The position numbers and the translations under genes are program-made. A stretch of 34,917 bases of DNA from Acidobacteriota bacterium (lineage in GTDB: Bacteria > Acidobacteriota > Blastocatellia > Pyrinomonadales > Pyrinomonadaceae): the NCBI GenBank assembly GCA_019242475.1, contig JAFAVK010000136.1, positions 1 to 34,917 of the forward strand. The letters are read 5' to 3'. Shown here piece by piece: positions 23,625 through 31,233 of the stretch. The notes beneath the pieces were generated by a model. The model saw only the letters and a program-made list of their open reading frames with translations. It had not been told where the DNA came from and searched no databases. The stretch's first letter is position 1. The number at the start of each line of letters is the position of its first letter.

Positions 23625-24814
23625 ATTTCAAATTTGAAATTTCAAATTTGAAATTAAAACTCTGTGTCTCCGTGTCTCTGTGTTTCATTCTTATCTGCAT
23701 CCCGACAGCCTCAACTCAGAATCGCACACGCCCCTCCCGGCCGGCGCAAACGTCGCAGACTCCCGCGGGCGGGGTGGGGCCGTACGTGCCGCCTTCGCCC
23801 GACACGCCCCCGCCTAACCCCTGGCTGAAACCGGCCGTCGAGCCTCGGCCGCAGAAGTCGGAGGAGGTGAAGCAGGCGGAGCAGGAGGTGAGGGAAGACG
23901 AAGTCGTCCGCATCAACTCCTCCGAAGTGCTGTTGCCCGTGACGGTGCGCGACGCCGAGGGGCGTTTGGTGACCGGGCTCGGGCGCAACGACTTCAAGGT
24001 CTTCGAGGACGGCCGCGAGCAGCCCTTGAACGACCTTTCGCTGCGGCAGGTGCCGGTGGACGTGGCGCTGCTCGTGGACGCTTCGTCCTCGGTCGCCGAG
24101 AGCTTCGAAGACTTCCGCCGCGCGGCCGAGGAGTTCGCCGGCCGCGTCTCGGAGGACGACCGCTTCTGCCTCGTCAAGTTCGACGACCGCGTCGAGCTGC
24201 TGCTCGATTGGTCGAAGAGCCGCCTCCAACTGCGCCGCGCCCTGGGCCGCCTCTCGACCGGCGTCTTCACGCGCTTCAACGACGCGCTGCTGCTCGCCGC
24301 GCGCGAGCAGTTCCAGAAGAATGAGCGCCGCCGCGCGCTCGTCGTCCTCAGCGACGGCATCGACAGCAACCGCGGCTCGGCCACGGCGGAGGCGGCGCTG
24401 CGCGCGCTCCTTGAGACGCAGGTCACGGTCTACGCCATCGCCAACACGGAGATCGAGCGCACGCGCAAAACGGCCGAGCTGGACAACCTGGTGGGCGGCG
24501 ACGACGCCTCCGTGCGCTTCAACCAGCTCCGCATCGGCGACCTGCGCGAGGGACTGCGCGTGCTCGACGCGAGCGAGCAGAACCTCTCGGCGCTGACGCG
24601 CGCGACCGGCGGGCGGCTTTACCGCCCCGAGAGCTTCCGCTCGCTCGAAAGCGTCTACGCCGAGATCGCCGACGAACTGCGCCACCAGTACGCGCTCTAC
24701 TACACGCCGACCTCCCCCGCGCGCGACGGCCGCTTCCGCCGCGTGCGCGTCGAAGTGCCCGGCCGCGACTACGAGGTCTCGACGCGCGTCGGCTACTACT
24801 CGCAAAGGCAGTAG
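23621..24814 (+). CDS. exported VWA-domain protein (acidobacterial VWFA-related type)
   Basis: A 397-residue protein with a signal peptide (1-32), a Pro-rich linker (35-80), a beta-sandwich-like segment (about 95-143, VLLPVTVRDAEGRLVTGL) and a von Willebrand A domain (about 145-330). The MIDAS metal site begins DASSS (153-157), and ALVVLSDGIDSN is the usual later strand. The C-terminal HQYALYYTP segment is typical of the VWFA-related family abundant in Acidobacteriota. It probably binds proteins in the envelope. The signal peptide is encoded by heptamer and octamer repeats. The start overlaps the upstream stop, and the stop codon lies in a heptamer array. Confidence 0.88.
   Translation: MNFKFEISNLKLKLCVSVSLCFILICIPTASTQNRTRPSRPAQTSQTPAGGVGPYVPPSPDTPPPNPWLKPAVEPRPQKSEEVKQAEQEVREDEVVRINSSEVLLPVTVRDAEGRLVTGLGRNDFKVFEDGREQPLNDLSLRQVPVDVALLVDASSSVAESFEDFRRAAEEFAGRVSEDDRFCLVKFDDRVELLLDWSKSRLQLRRALGRLSTGVFTRFNDALLLAAREQFQKNERRRALVVLSDGIDSNRGSATAEAALRALLETQVTVYAIANTEIERTRKTAELDNLVGGDDASVRFNQLRIGDLREGLRVLDASEQNLSALTRATGGRLYRPESFRSLESVYAEIADELRHQYALYYTPTSPARDGRFRRVRVEVPGRDYEVSTRVGYYSQRQ
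23625..23683 (+). repeat. coding heptamer and octamer arrays in a signal peptide
   Basis: Four heptamers, ATTTCAA and ATTTGAA in alternation (23625-23652), are followed by three octamers, CTCTGTGT/CTCCGTGT/CTCTGTGT (23660-23683). They encode residues 2-21 of the VWA protein, with the FKFEISNLKLKL charge pattern and the start of the hydrophobic core. The AT-rich block contrasts sharply with the GC-rich surroundings. Confidence 0.88.
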
Positions 24815-24888
24815 GCAGATGGCAGCAGGCGGTTAAGGTTGAGCCCCTCCGGGGCTCTTAACTGCCTACTGCTATCTGCCTACTGCCT
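24806..24888. repeat. mirrored heptamer array (GGCAGTA family) with nested hairpin
   Basis: Arms 24806-24837 and 24857-24888 pair over 32 positions; all three differences are G.U compatible. At the tip GAGCCCC (24841-24847) pairs with GGGGCTC (24851-24857). The left arm contains the stop codon of the VWA gene. It lies between the pilus region and the his promoter and may end or shield the upstream message, though no U-tract follows. Confidence 0.88.
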
Positions 24889-24899
24889 ACTCTTTGCGT

Positions 24900-24929
24900 T
24901 TGACACCCTCCGACCGGCTCGTTTATAAC
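24900..24929 (+). promoter_or_regulatory. promoter of the histidine operon
   Basis: A perfect TTGACA (24900-24905) and TATAAC (24924-24929) are separated by 18 nt. The expected start is near 24936, about 23 nt before the leader peptide ATG. The -35 follows the mirrored array by 11 nt. Confidence 0.85.
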
Positions 24930-24958
24930 GGTCGCGTCACAAGGGACACGGTTAAGGC

Positions 24959-25033
24959 ATGACGCACCATCCCCACACCGCAGCGCATCACCATCATGGT
25001 CACCACGGCCATGCGCGCGGCCGTGTGGGGTGA
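24959..25033 (+). CDS. hisL: histidine operon leader peptide
   Basis: A 24-codon open frame with ATG at 24959 and TGA at 25031. Ten of its 24 residues are histidine: codons 3, 4, 6, 10-13, 15, 16 and 18. AAGGGA and AAGG lie just upstream. It sits between the his promoter and the hisZ terminator, exactly where a leader peptide is needed. Chance clustering of ten CAC/CAT codons in one short frame at this place is very unlikely. When charged tRNA-His is scarce the ribosome would stall here and control the downstream RNA fold. The peptide itself probably has no other role. Confidence 0.9.
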   Translation: MTHHPHTAAHHHHGHHGHARGRVG

Positions 25034-25096
25034 TTCGTAGGGCGCCGACTCCGAGGCGGAAGTAGGGCGCAGAAAGATTTCACCAGCACACGCCGC
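25004..25096 (+). promoter_or_regulatory. his attenuator: competing 1:2 and 2:3 RNA stems
   Basis: Segment 1, CACGGCC (25004-25010), pairs with segment 2, GGCCGTG (25019-25025), over 7 bp. Segment 2 can instead pair with segment 3: GCGG plus CGTGTG (25017-25020 and 25022-25027) with CACACGCCGC (25087-25096), 10 bp with one bulged C. Segment 3 includes the left arm of the terminator, so 2:3 is an antiterminator. A ribosome stalled on the His codons covers segment 1 and favours 2:3. One that reaches the TGA at 25031 covers segment 2 and allows termination. The stems are seen in the sequence; the switching is inferred from the classical his model. Confidence 0.8.
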
Positions 25097-25134
25097 ACGC
25101 GACACACACGGTGTCGGGCGGCGTTTTCGTTTTT
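25090..25134 (+). terminator. his operon attenuator terminator
   Basis: ACGCCGC (25090-25096) pairs with GCGGCGT (25118-25124), and inside it CGACAC (25100-25105) pairs with GTGTCG (25111-25116) around a 5-nt loop. TTTT-CG-TTTTT follows (25124-25134). The U-tract ends only 4 nt before the hisZ start codon, so the right arm also occupies the hisZ ribosome binding region. Confidence 0.9.
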
Positions 25135-25138
25135 GCCA

Positions 25139-26242
25139 ATGGAACCTCTTTCCAAAATCCCGGGCGGGATGCGCTACTACTTCGGGCGCGAGGCGCGTCT
25201 GCGGCGCGCGGTCGAGACGGCGGCGATGTCGGTCTTTGACGGCTGGGGCTACGAGGAGATCGCGACGCCCTCGGTCGATTACTACGCGCTCTTCGAGCGC
25301 GGCATGGGGCACGTCGAGGCGCGCCGCGCCTTCCGCTTCGCCGACACGGACGGCCGCCTGCTGGCGCTCAGGCCCGACATCACCTCTTCGGTCGCGCGCG
25401 CCGCGGCCACCCTCTTCGCGTCCGCGCCGCGCCCCCTGCGCTTCTGCTACGCCGCCTCGGTCTTCCGCCAGCTCCCGCACTCGCGCGCCGAATGGCGGCG
25501 GCAGGGGCGCCAGCTCGGCTGCGAGCTGATCGGGGCGGGGCGCGCAGACGCCGACGTCGAAGTCCTCGCCATCGCCGCCGAGGTGCTCGAACGTCTGGGC
25601 CTCGGCGGCTCGTACCGCGTGACGCTCAACCACGTCGGCGTCTTCAACGGCGTCGCCGAACAGCTCGGCCTCTCGCCGGAGGCGCGCGAGGAGATGCGGC
25701 AGCTGGTGGACGCGCGCGACGCCGGCGCGCTCGGCGAATTCCTCAAGACCCTGGGCCGCTCCGCCGCGACGGCCGAGCGTGCGGCGCGGCTCGCGCGCCT
25801 GTCCGCCGGGCGGACGATCCCCGAGGGGACGCGCGAAATCCTTTCGAACGAGCGCTCGCGCGCCGCGCTCGACGAGCTTGAGAAACTCCTGTCGGCGGTC
25901 GAGACCCTGGGCCTCGGCGAGAGTTTCTCGGTCGATCTGTCGGACGTGTCGGGGCTCGGCTACTACACGGGCCTCGTCTTCAAAGTCTACGTCGAGGGCG
26001 CGGGCGCGCGCGTCGGCGGCGGCGGGCGCTACGACGACCTGACGGCCAACTTCGGCCGCCGCGAGCCCGCCATCGGCTTCGTCCTCGACCTCGACGCGCT
26101 CACGGACATCCTCGCCCGCCGCGACTTCGAAACGCGGAACGGCGCCGGCTCGCCCGCGGCAATCGAAGGTGATGATGTAACCGAGCGCTTCAAAGAGGCT
26201 CGCCGCCGCCGGGCGCGCGGCGAGCGGATAAAGATGGATTAG
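25139..26242 (+). CDS. hisZ: ATP phosphoribosyltransferase regulatory subunit HisZ
   Basis: A 367-residue paralogue of the histidyl-tRNA synthetase catalytic domain that lacks the anticodon-binding domain. It partners short-form HisG to make the first, histidine-sensitive enzyme of the pathway. Class II synthetase motifs are visible: motif 1 region GWGYEEIATPSVDYY, motif 2 region RFCYAASVFRQ and later GLGYYTGLVFKVY and GGGGRYDDL. The start is ATG at 25139; no Shine-Dalgarno sequence is seen because the preceding bases are the terminator's U-tract. hisG begins 1 nt after its stop. The final 30 residues are basic and poorly conserved in type. Confidence 0.93.
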   Translation: MEPLSKIPGGMRYYFGREARLRRAVETAAMSVFDGWGYEEIATPSVDYYALFERGMGHVEARRAFRFADTDGRLLALRPDITSSVARAAATLFASAPRPLRFCYAASVFRQLPHSRAEWRRQGRQLGCELIGAGRADADVEVLAIAAEVLERLGLGGSYRVTLNHVGVFNGVAEQLGLSPEAREEMRQLVDARDAGALGEFLKTLGRSAATAERAARLARLSAGRTIPEGTREILSNERSRAALDELEKLLSAVETLGLGESFSVDLSDVSGLGYYTGLVFKVYVEGAGARVGGGGRYDDLTANFGRREPAIGFVLDLDALTDILARRDFETRNGAGSPAAIEGDDVTERFKEARRRRARGERIKMD

Positions 26243-26243
26243 G

Positions 26244-26882
26244 ATGCTAACGATTGCGATTGCAAAAGGGAGGATGCAGCAGGACGCGCTGGCTCTGCTC
26301 GGGCGCGCGGGCGTGCGCGTGAGTGCGGAGGCGCTGGCGTCGCGCCGGCTCGCCGTCGAGGACGAGTCGGGCGCGTACCGCTTCGTCTTCGTCAAGCCCG
26401 CGGACGTGCCCGTCTACGTCGAGCACGGCATCGCCGACTGCGGCGTCGTCGGCCGCGACGTGCTGCTCGAAGCCGAGGCGGACTTGTTGCAGCCGCTCGA
26501 CCTGCGCATCAACCGCTGCCTCATCGCCGTCGCCGCGCGCGAGGGCGACCGGGCCGAGCGCGCGGGCGTGCTCCACGTTGCGACGAAGTACCCGCGCGTC
26601 GCCTCGGCGCACTTCGGCGCGAAGGGCGTGCCGGTCGAGATCATCGAACTCTCCGGCTCGGTCGAACTCGCGCCCGTGCTCGGGCTGTCCGACTGCATCG
26701 TTGACCTCGTCGAGACCGGCCGCACGCTCGCGGAGAACGGCCTGGCCGTGGTCGAGACGATAACCGAGTCAACCGGCCGGCTGGTCGTCAACCGCGCCAG
26801 CTACCAGTTGAAGGCGGAGGCGGTCGGCAGGTTGATAAGCGACTTGACGCGTGCCGTCGGGGGGGGAGGGGCAGAGGGTTGA
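26244..26882 (+). CDS. hisG: ATP phosphoribosyltransferase, short form
   Basis: A 212-residue catalytic subunit that joins ATP and PRPP to give phosphoribosyl-ATP, the first step of histidine synthesis. It begins TIAIAKGRMQ and contains GIADCGVVGRDVLLE and the PRPP-binding segment LSDCIVDLVETGRTLAENGL (about 150-169). It lacks the C-terminal ACT-like regulatory domain of long HisG, which explains the adjacent hisZ. The start follows the hisZ stop directly, and the 3' end overlaps hisD by 4 nt. Confidence 0.95.
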   Translation: MLTIAIAKGRMQQDALALLGRAGVRVSAEALASRRLAVEDESGAYRFVFVKPADVPVYVEHGIADCGVVGRDVLLEAEADLLQPLDLRINRCLIAVAAREGDRAERAGVLHVATKYPRVASAHFGAKGVPVEIIELSGSVELAPVLGLSDCIVDLVETGRTLAENGLAVVETITESTGRLVVNRASYQLKAEAVGRLISDLTRAVGGGGAEG

Positions 26883-28168
26883 TAGAGGTTGTCACGGACG
26901 CCACACGTCGCCGCGAGCGGCTCGCCGCGATTCACGCGCGCAACGTCTCGGCCGACGCCGAGCTGACGGAGGTCGTCGCGCAGATCGTCGAAGACGTGCG
27001 CCGGCGCGGCGACGAGGCGCTCGTCGATTACGCCGCGCGCTTCGACGGCGTGCGCCTGCGCCCCTCGGAGCTGCGCGTCGGGGAGGCGGCGCTGCGCGAG
27101 TCGGCCGCGAGGGTTGACGCGCGCGTGCTCGAAGCCGTGCGCGCGAGCGCCGGGAACGTCCGCGCCTTCCACGAGCGCGAGCTGGCCGAGAGCTGGGAGT
27201 TCGAGACGGCGCGCGGCGTCCGGCTCGGCCAGCGCGTCACGCCGGTCGAAGCGGCCGGCCTCTACGTCCCCGGCGGGACGGCGAGCTACCCCTCTTCGGT
27301 CGTGATGAACGTCGTGCCCGCGCAGGTCGCGGGCGTCGCGCGCATCGCGGTCGTCACGCCGCCGCGCACCCTCTCCGACACGCCCGCCGTGGCCGCCACA
27401 CTCTTAGAGCTGGGCGTGACCGAGGTCTACCAGGTCGGCGGCGCGCACGCCGTCGCGGCGCTCGCATACGGCACCGAGACCATCCCGCGCGTCGATGTCA
27501 TCACGGGGCCGGGCAACAAGTTCGTGGCCGCCGCGAAGCGGCTCGTCTACGGCGCCGTCGGCATCGACTCGGTCGCGGGGCCGTCAGAGGTCGTCGTGCT
27601 CGCCGACGAGTCGGCCCGCGCCGACTTCATCGCCGCCGACCTGCTCGCGCAGGCCGAGCACGGCGAAGACGCCTCCGCGGTTCTCATCACGACGAGTCTC
27701 AAACTCGCCGAAGAGGTCGCCGCGCAGGTCGCGCTCCAGGCCGAGACCCTCCCGCGTAAGCGCGTCGTCGAACGCTCGCTCGCGGACTTCGGCGCCGCCT
27801 TCGTCGTCCCGACGCTTGAGGAGGCGTGCGACATCGTCAACGAGCTCGCGCCCGAGCACCTCGAAATCATGACGCGCGACCCGGAGGCCGCGGCCGCGCT
27901 CGTCCGCCACGCCGGAGCCATCTTCTACGGCGAGCACACGCCCGAGGCCGTCGGCGACTACTTGGCCGGCCCCAACCACGTGCTCCCCACCGGCGGCGCC
28001 TCGCGCTTCTCCTCCGCGCTCGGCGTCCACAACTTCCAACGCCGCACCAGCGTCATCCGCTACACGCGCGCGGAGCTGCAAGAGACCGCGCCGCTCATCG
28101 CCGCGCTCGCCGAAGCCGAAGGCTTGGACGCGCACGCGCGCTCGGCCTTGATTAGACTGAAGGGTTGA
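26879..28168 (+). CDS. hisD: histidinol dehydrogenase
   Basis: A 429-residue zinc enzyme that oxidises histidinol to histidine in two NAD-dependent steps, the last of the pathway. Seen are GLYVPGGTASYPSSVVMN, DVITGPGNKFVAAAKRLV, GPSEVVVLAD, LLAQAEHGEDASAVL and NELAPEHLEIM, covering the metal and catalytic residues of the family. The start is TTG at 26879 (TTGA overlap with the hisG stop) behind a GGGAGGGG site. No ATG lies close by. The length is normal. Confidence 0.95.
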   Translation: MIEVVTDATRRRERLAAIHARNVSADAELTEVVAQIVEDVRRRGDEALVDYAARFDGVRLRPSELRVGEAALRESAARVDARVLEAVRASAGNVRAFHERELAESWEFETARGVRLGQRVTPVEAAGLYVPGGTASYPSSVVMNVVPAQVAGVARIAVVTPPRTLSDTPAVAATLLELGVTEVYQVGGAHAVAALAYGTETIPRVDVITGPGNKFVAAAKRLVYGAVGIDSVAGPSEVVVLADESARADFIAADLLAQAEHGEDASAVLITTSLKLAEEVAAQVALQAETLPRKRVVERSLADFGAAFVVPTLEEACDIVNELAPEHLEIMTRDPEAAAALVRHAGAIFYGEHTPEAVGDYLAGPNHVLPTGGASRFSSALGVHNFQRRTSVIRYTRAELQETAPLIAALAEAEGLDAHARSALIRLKG

Positions 28169-28177
28169 AGAAGAGGC

Positions 28178-29272
28178 ATGGCGAACCCGCTCGACAAGAT
28201 CAAACCGCAAGTCCGCGGGCTGAAGGCTTACACACTGAGGCCAGACCGCGGCGCGGTGAAGCTCAACCAGAACGAGAACCCGTGGGGGGCGCCCGAGGCC
28301 GTGCGGCGCGAGACGCTGCGGCGGTTGGAGGGGCGCGCGTGGTCTCGCTACCCGGACTTCGTGCCGGCGTCTTTGCACGAGAGGCTGGCGCGCTTCGCCG
28401 GCTGGCGCGCGGACGGCGTCGTCGCCGGCAACGGCTCGAACGAGCTGATCCAGGCGACGCTGATGGTGACGGTCGGCGAGGGCAAGCGCGTGCTCATCTC
28501 GGAGCCGACCTTCGCGCTCTACCGCCAGGTCGCGACCGTGCTCGGCGGAGAGGTCTTGAGCATCCCTCTCGACCACGAGCTTGATTTCGACGTGAGTGCG
28601 CTGCGTGAAGCAATCGAGCGCGAGCGGCCCGACGTGACCATCCTCTGCTCGCCGAACAACCCGACCGGCTGCCAAATCAAAGAGGACGCGCTCGAAGAGT
28701 TGTTGAATGTGACGAGCGGCATCGTCGTCATCGACGAAGCATACTTCGAATTCTCCGGCCGCACGGTCGCGCCTCTGTTGGAGCGGCACGCGAACCTCGC
28801 CGTCTTCCGCACCTTCTCGAAGGCGATGGCGCTCGCGGGCCTGCGCGTCGGCTACCTCCTCGCCGCGCCCGAGCTGGCGCGCGAGGTCTCGAAGGCCGTC
28901 CTCCCCTACAACCTCAACCTCTTCTCGCAGACCGCGGCCGAAGTCGCCGTCGAGCTGTACGACGCCGAGCTGCGCCCGACGGTCGAGCGCATCGTCGCCG
29001 AGCGCGAGCGCCTTTATAAGGAACTGCAAAACATCGAAGGGCTCGCGCCCGTCCGCTCGCACGCGAACTTCATGGTCGTGCATTCTTCAATCGAGCCGCG
29101 GCGCGTCTACGACGAACTGCTCGAACGCTTCGGCGTGCTCATCCGCGACGTGAGCGGCTACCCGATGCTTAAAAACTACTTCCGCGTCAGCGTCGGCACG
29201 CCGGAAGAGAATGATCGTCTGCTCGAAGGCTTGCGCGACATCTTCGACGGAAAGGGAACGAAGAACTTATGA
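28178..29272 (+). CDS. hisC: histidinol-phosphate aminotransferase
   Basis: A 364-residue class I/II PLP-dependent aminotransferase that converts imidazole acetol phosphate to histidinol phosphate. N-terminal LNQNENPWGAPEAV is characteristic of HisC. The PLP lysine is Lys215 in FRTFSKAMALAGLRVGYL, with Asp186 (VVIDEAYFEF) and SPNNPTG completing the cofactor site. GAAGAGG precedes the ATG. The 3' end overlaps hisB by 4 nt. Confidence 0.95.
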   Translation: MANPLDKIKPQVRGLKAYTLRPDRGAVKLNQNENPWGAPEAVRRETLRRLEGRAWSRYPDFVPASLHERLARFAGWRADGVVAGNGSNELIQATLMVTVGEGKRVLISEPTFALYRQVATVLGGEVLSIPLDHELDFDVSALREAIERERPDVTILCSPNNPTGCQIKEDALEELLNVTSGIVVIDEAYFEFSGRTVAPLLERHANLAVFRTFSKAMALAGLRVGYLLAAPELAREVSKAVLPYNLNLFSQTAAEVAVELYDAELRPTVERIVAERERLYKELQNIEGLAPVRSHANFMVVHSSIEPRRVYDELLERFGVLIRDVSGYPMLKNYFRVSVGTPEENDRLLEGLRDIFDGKGTKNL

Positions 29273-29877
29273 CGACCGAACTACAGACGGCCGCGCGCGG
29301 GGCGGAGGTGCGGCGCAGGACGAAGGAGACGGACGTGCGCGTCCGCCTCTCGCTCGACGGGACGGGGCGCTCGCAGGTCTCGACCGGCGTCGCGTTCCTC
29401 GACCACATGCTGGAGCTGTTCGCGCGCCACGGCCTGTTCGATTTAGAAGTGGAGTGCCGCGGCGACCTGCACATCGACGACCACCACTCGGTCGAAGACA
29501 TCGCCATCACTTTGGGTCAGGCGCTCGCCGAAGCGCTCGGCGACAAGGCCGGCATCTCGCGCTACGGCGAGGCGACCGTGCCGATGGACGAGGCGCTGTG
29601 TCGCTCGGTGATAGACCTTTCGGGCCGCTTCTACCTCGTCTACGCGGTCGAGACGCGGCGGCAGATGATAGGCAACTTCTCGGTCGAGCTGGCCGAGCAC
29701 TTCTGGCGCTCGCTGGCCGAGGCCGCGCGCTGCAACCTCCACATCGACTGCCTGCGCGGCCGCAACACGCACCACATCCTCGAAGGCACCTTCAAGGCGA
29801 CGGCGCGCGCCCTGCGCAAGGCGGTCGAGCGCGACCCGCGCGTGACGGGCGTCCCGAGCACGAAGGGCACGCTGTGA
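29269..29877 (+). CDS. hisB: imidazoleglycerol-phosphate dehydratase
   Basis: A 202-residue monofunctional dehydratase. The two metal-binding halves are seen as FLDHMLELFARHG, DDHHSVEDIAITLGQAL, and later LAEHFWRSLAEAARCNLHID and RNTHHILEGTFKATARAL. It lacks the phosphatase domain of the enterobacterial fusion, so a separate histidinol phosphatase is needed; the HisN-like gene at the operon end fits. ATGA overlaps link it to hisC upstream, and GTGA to hisH downstream. Confidence 0.96.
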   Translation: MTTELQTAARGAEVRRRTKETDVRVRLSLDGTGRSQVSTGVAFLDHMLELFARHGLFDLEVECRGDLHIDDHHSVEDIAITLGQALAEALGDKAGISRYGEATVPMDEALCRSVIDLSGRFYLVYAVETRRQMIGNFSVELAEHFWRSLAEAARCNLHIDCLRGRNTHHILEGTFKATARALRKAVERDPRVTGVPSTKGTL

Positions 29878-30485
29878 GCGTCGCCGTCATCGACTACGGC
29901 GTCGGCAACCTGCGCTCGGTGGAGAAGGCTTTCCAGGCGGGCGGGGTGGAAGCCGTCGTCAGTTCTAACGAAGGGGTGCTGCGCGCGGCGGAGAGGCTCG
30001 TGCTGCCGGGCGTCGGAGCGTTCCGCGCCTGCATGGAGGCTTTGACCGAGCGCGGCTTCGACCGGCTCGTGCGCGAACGCGTCGCGGAAGGGACGCCGCT
30101 GCTCGGCGTCTGCGTCGGGATGCAAATGCTCTTCGAAGAGTCCGAAGAGTTCGGCACGACACGCGGCTTAGGCTTTCTCCGGGGCCGCGTACGCCGCTTC
30201 CCCGACGGGCTGCACGTCCCGCAGGTCGGCTGGAACCAGGTCGAATGGAAGGGCAGGCACGCGCTCTCCGGAGGGATAGACGATAAGACGTTTTTCTACT
30301 TCGTCCACTCCTTCTTCTGCGAGGCGGGAACTGAAGACGGGGTCGTCGGAGAGACGGAGTACGGGATCACTTATCCTTCGGTCGTCGCGCGCGGCAACGT
30401 CTGCGGCGTGCAGTTCCACCCGGAGAAGAGCCAGTCGGCCGGGCTGCGGCTGCTCAAGAACTTCGCCGAATATCATGCTGGCTAA
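29874..30485 (+). CDS. hisH: imidazole glycerol phosphate synthase, glutaminase subunit
   Basis: A 203-residue class I glutamine amidotransferase that feeds ammonia to HisF. The catalytic triad is visible: Cys80 in LLGVCVGMQMLFE, and His182 and Glu184 in GVQFHPEKSQS. It begins VAVIDYGVGNL, as expected. The start is GTG at 29874, overlapping the hisB stop; the same frame is open further upstream inside hisB, but that part is a shadow. It overlaps hisF by 11 nt. In most operons hisA lies between hisH and hisF; here it does not. Confidence 0.95.
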   Translation: MSVAVIDYGVGNLRSVEKAFQAGGVEAVVSSNEGVLRAAERLVLPGVGAFRACMEALTERGFDRLVRERVAEGTPLLGVCVGMQMLFEESEEFGTTRGLGFLRGRVRRFPDGLHVPQVGWNQVEWKGRHALSGGIDDKTFFYFVHSFFCEAGTEDGVVGETEYGITYPSVVARGNVCGVQFHPEKSQSAGLRLLKNFAEYHAG

Positions 30486-31233
30486 ACGCATCATCCCGTG
30501 CCTGGACGTGGACGCCGGCCGCGTCGTGAAGGGCATCCGTTTCGTGTCGCTGGTGGACGCGGGCGACCCCGTGGAGCAGGGGAAGCGCTACGACCTCGAA
30601 GGCGCGGACGAGTTGACGTTCCTCGACATCACCGCCTCGTCCGACAAGCGCGCCATCGTCGCCGGCCTCGTCCGCCGCGTGGCCGACGAGGTCTTCATCC
30701 CGCTCTGCGTCGGCGGCGGCCTCGGCTCAATCGAAGACGTGCGGGCGGTGCTGCGCGCGGGCGCGGATAAGGTCTCGCTCAACACGGCCGCCGTCGAGCG
30801 ACCCGAGTTGATCAACGAAGGCGCGAACGTCTTCGGCAGTCAGTGCATGGTCGTTGCCATCGACGCGCGCCGCCGGAAGGGGGGAGACGGCTGGGACGTT
30901 TACACGCATGGCGGGCGGCGGAACGTCGGCTGGGACGCGGTCGAGTGGGCCGCGCGCGCGGAGGGCTTGGGCGCGGGCGAAATTCTTTTGACGAGCATGG
31001 ACAGGGACGGGACGCGCGACGGCTACGACGTGGAGTTGACGCGCGCGGTCTCGGACGCGGTCTCCATTCCCGTCATCGCCTCGGGCGGCGCGGGGCGGCT
31101 CGAACACTTCTACGAGGCGCTGACGACGGGCGGCGCGAGCGCCGTGCTCGCCGCGTCGCTCTTCCACTTCGGCGAGTTTCAGATCGGTGAGGTCAAGACG
31201 TACCTGCGCGAGAGGGGAGTCGTGGTGAGATGA
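30475..31233 (+). CDS. hisF: imidazole glycerol phosphate synthase, cyclase subunit
   Basis: A 252-residue TIM-barrel enzyme that uses HisH-derived ammonia to form IGP and AICAR. The catalytic aspartates are at their canonical positions, Asp11 (IIPCLDVDAGRVVKG) and Asp130 (MVVAIDARR). VGGGLGSIEDV and IASGGAG bind the phosphates of the substrate. It is clearly HisF, not HisA, from the PCLDV start and the GDPVE segment. It overlaps hisH by 11 nt and hisI by 4 nt. Confidence 0.96.
   Translation: MLAKRIIPCLDVDAGRVVKGIRFVSLVDAGDPVEQGKRYDLEGADELTFLDITASSDKRAIVAGLVRRVADEVFIPLCVGGGLGSIEDVRAVLRAGADKVSLNTAAVERPELINEGANVFGSQCMVVAIDARRRKGGDGWDVYTHGGRRNVGWDAVEWAARAEGLGAGEILLTSMDRDGTRDGYDVELTRAVSDAVSIPVIASGGAGRLEHFYEALTTGGASAVLAASLFHFGEFQIGEVKTYLRERGVVVR

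Noticed and set aside
25124..25144. TTG at 25133 as the hisZ start
   Set aside because: It lies inside the terminator U-tract; ATG at 25139 is the better start.
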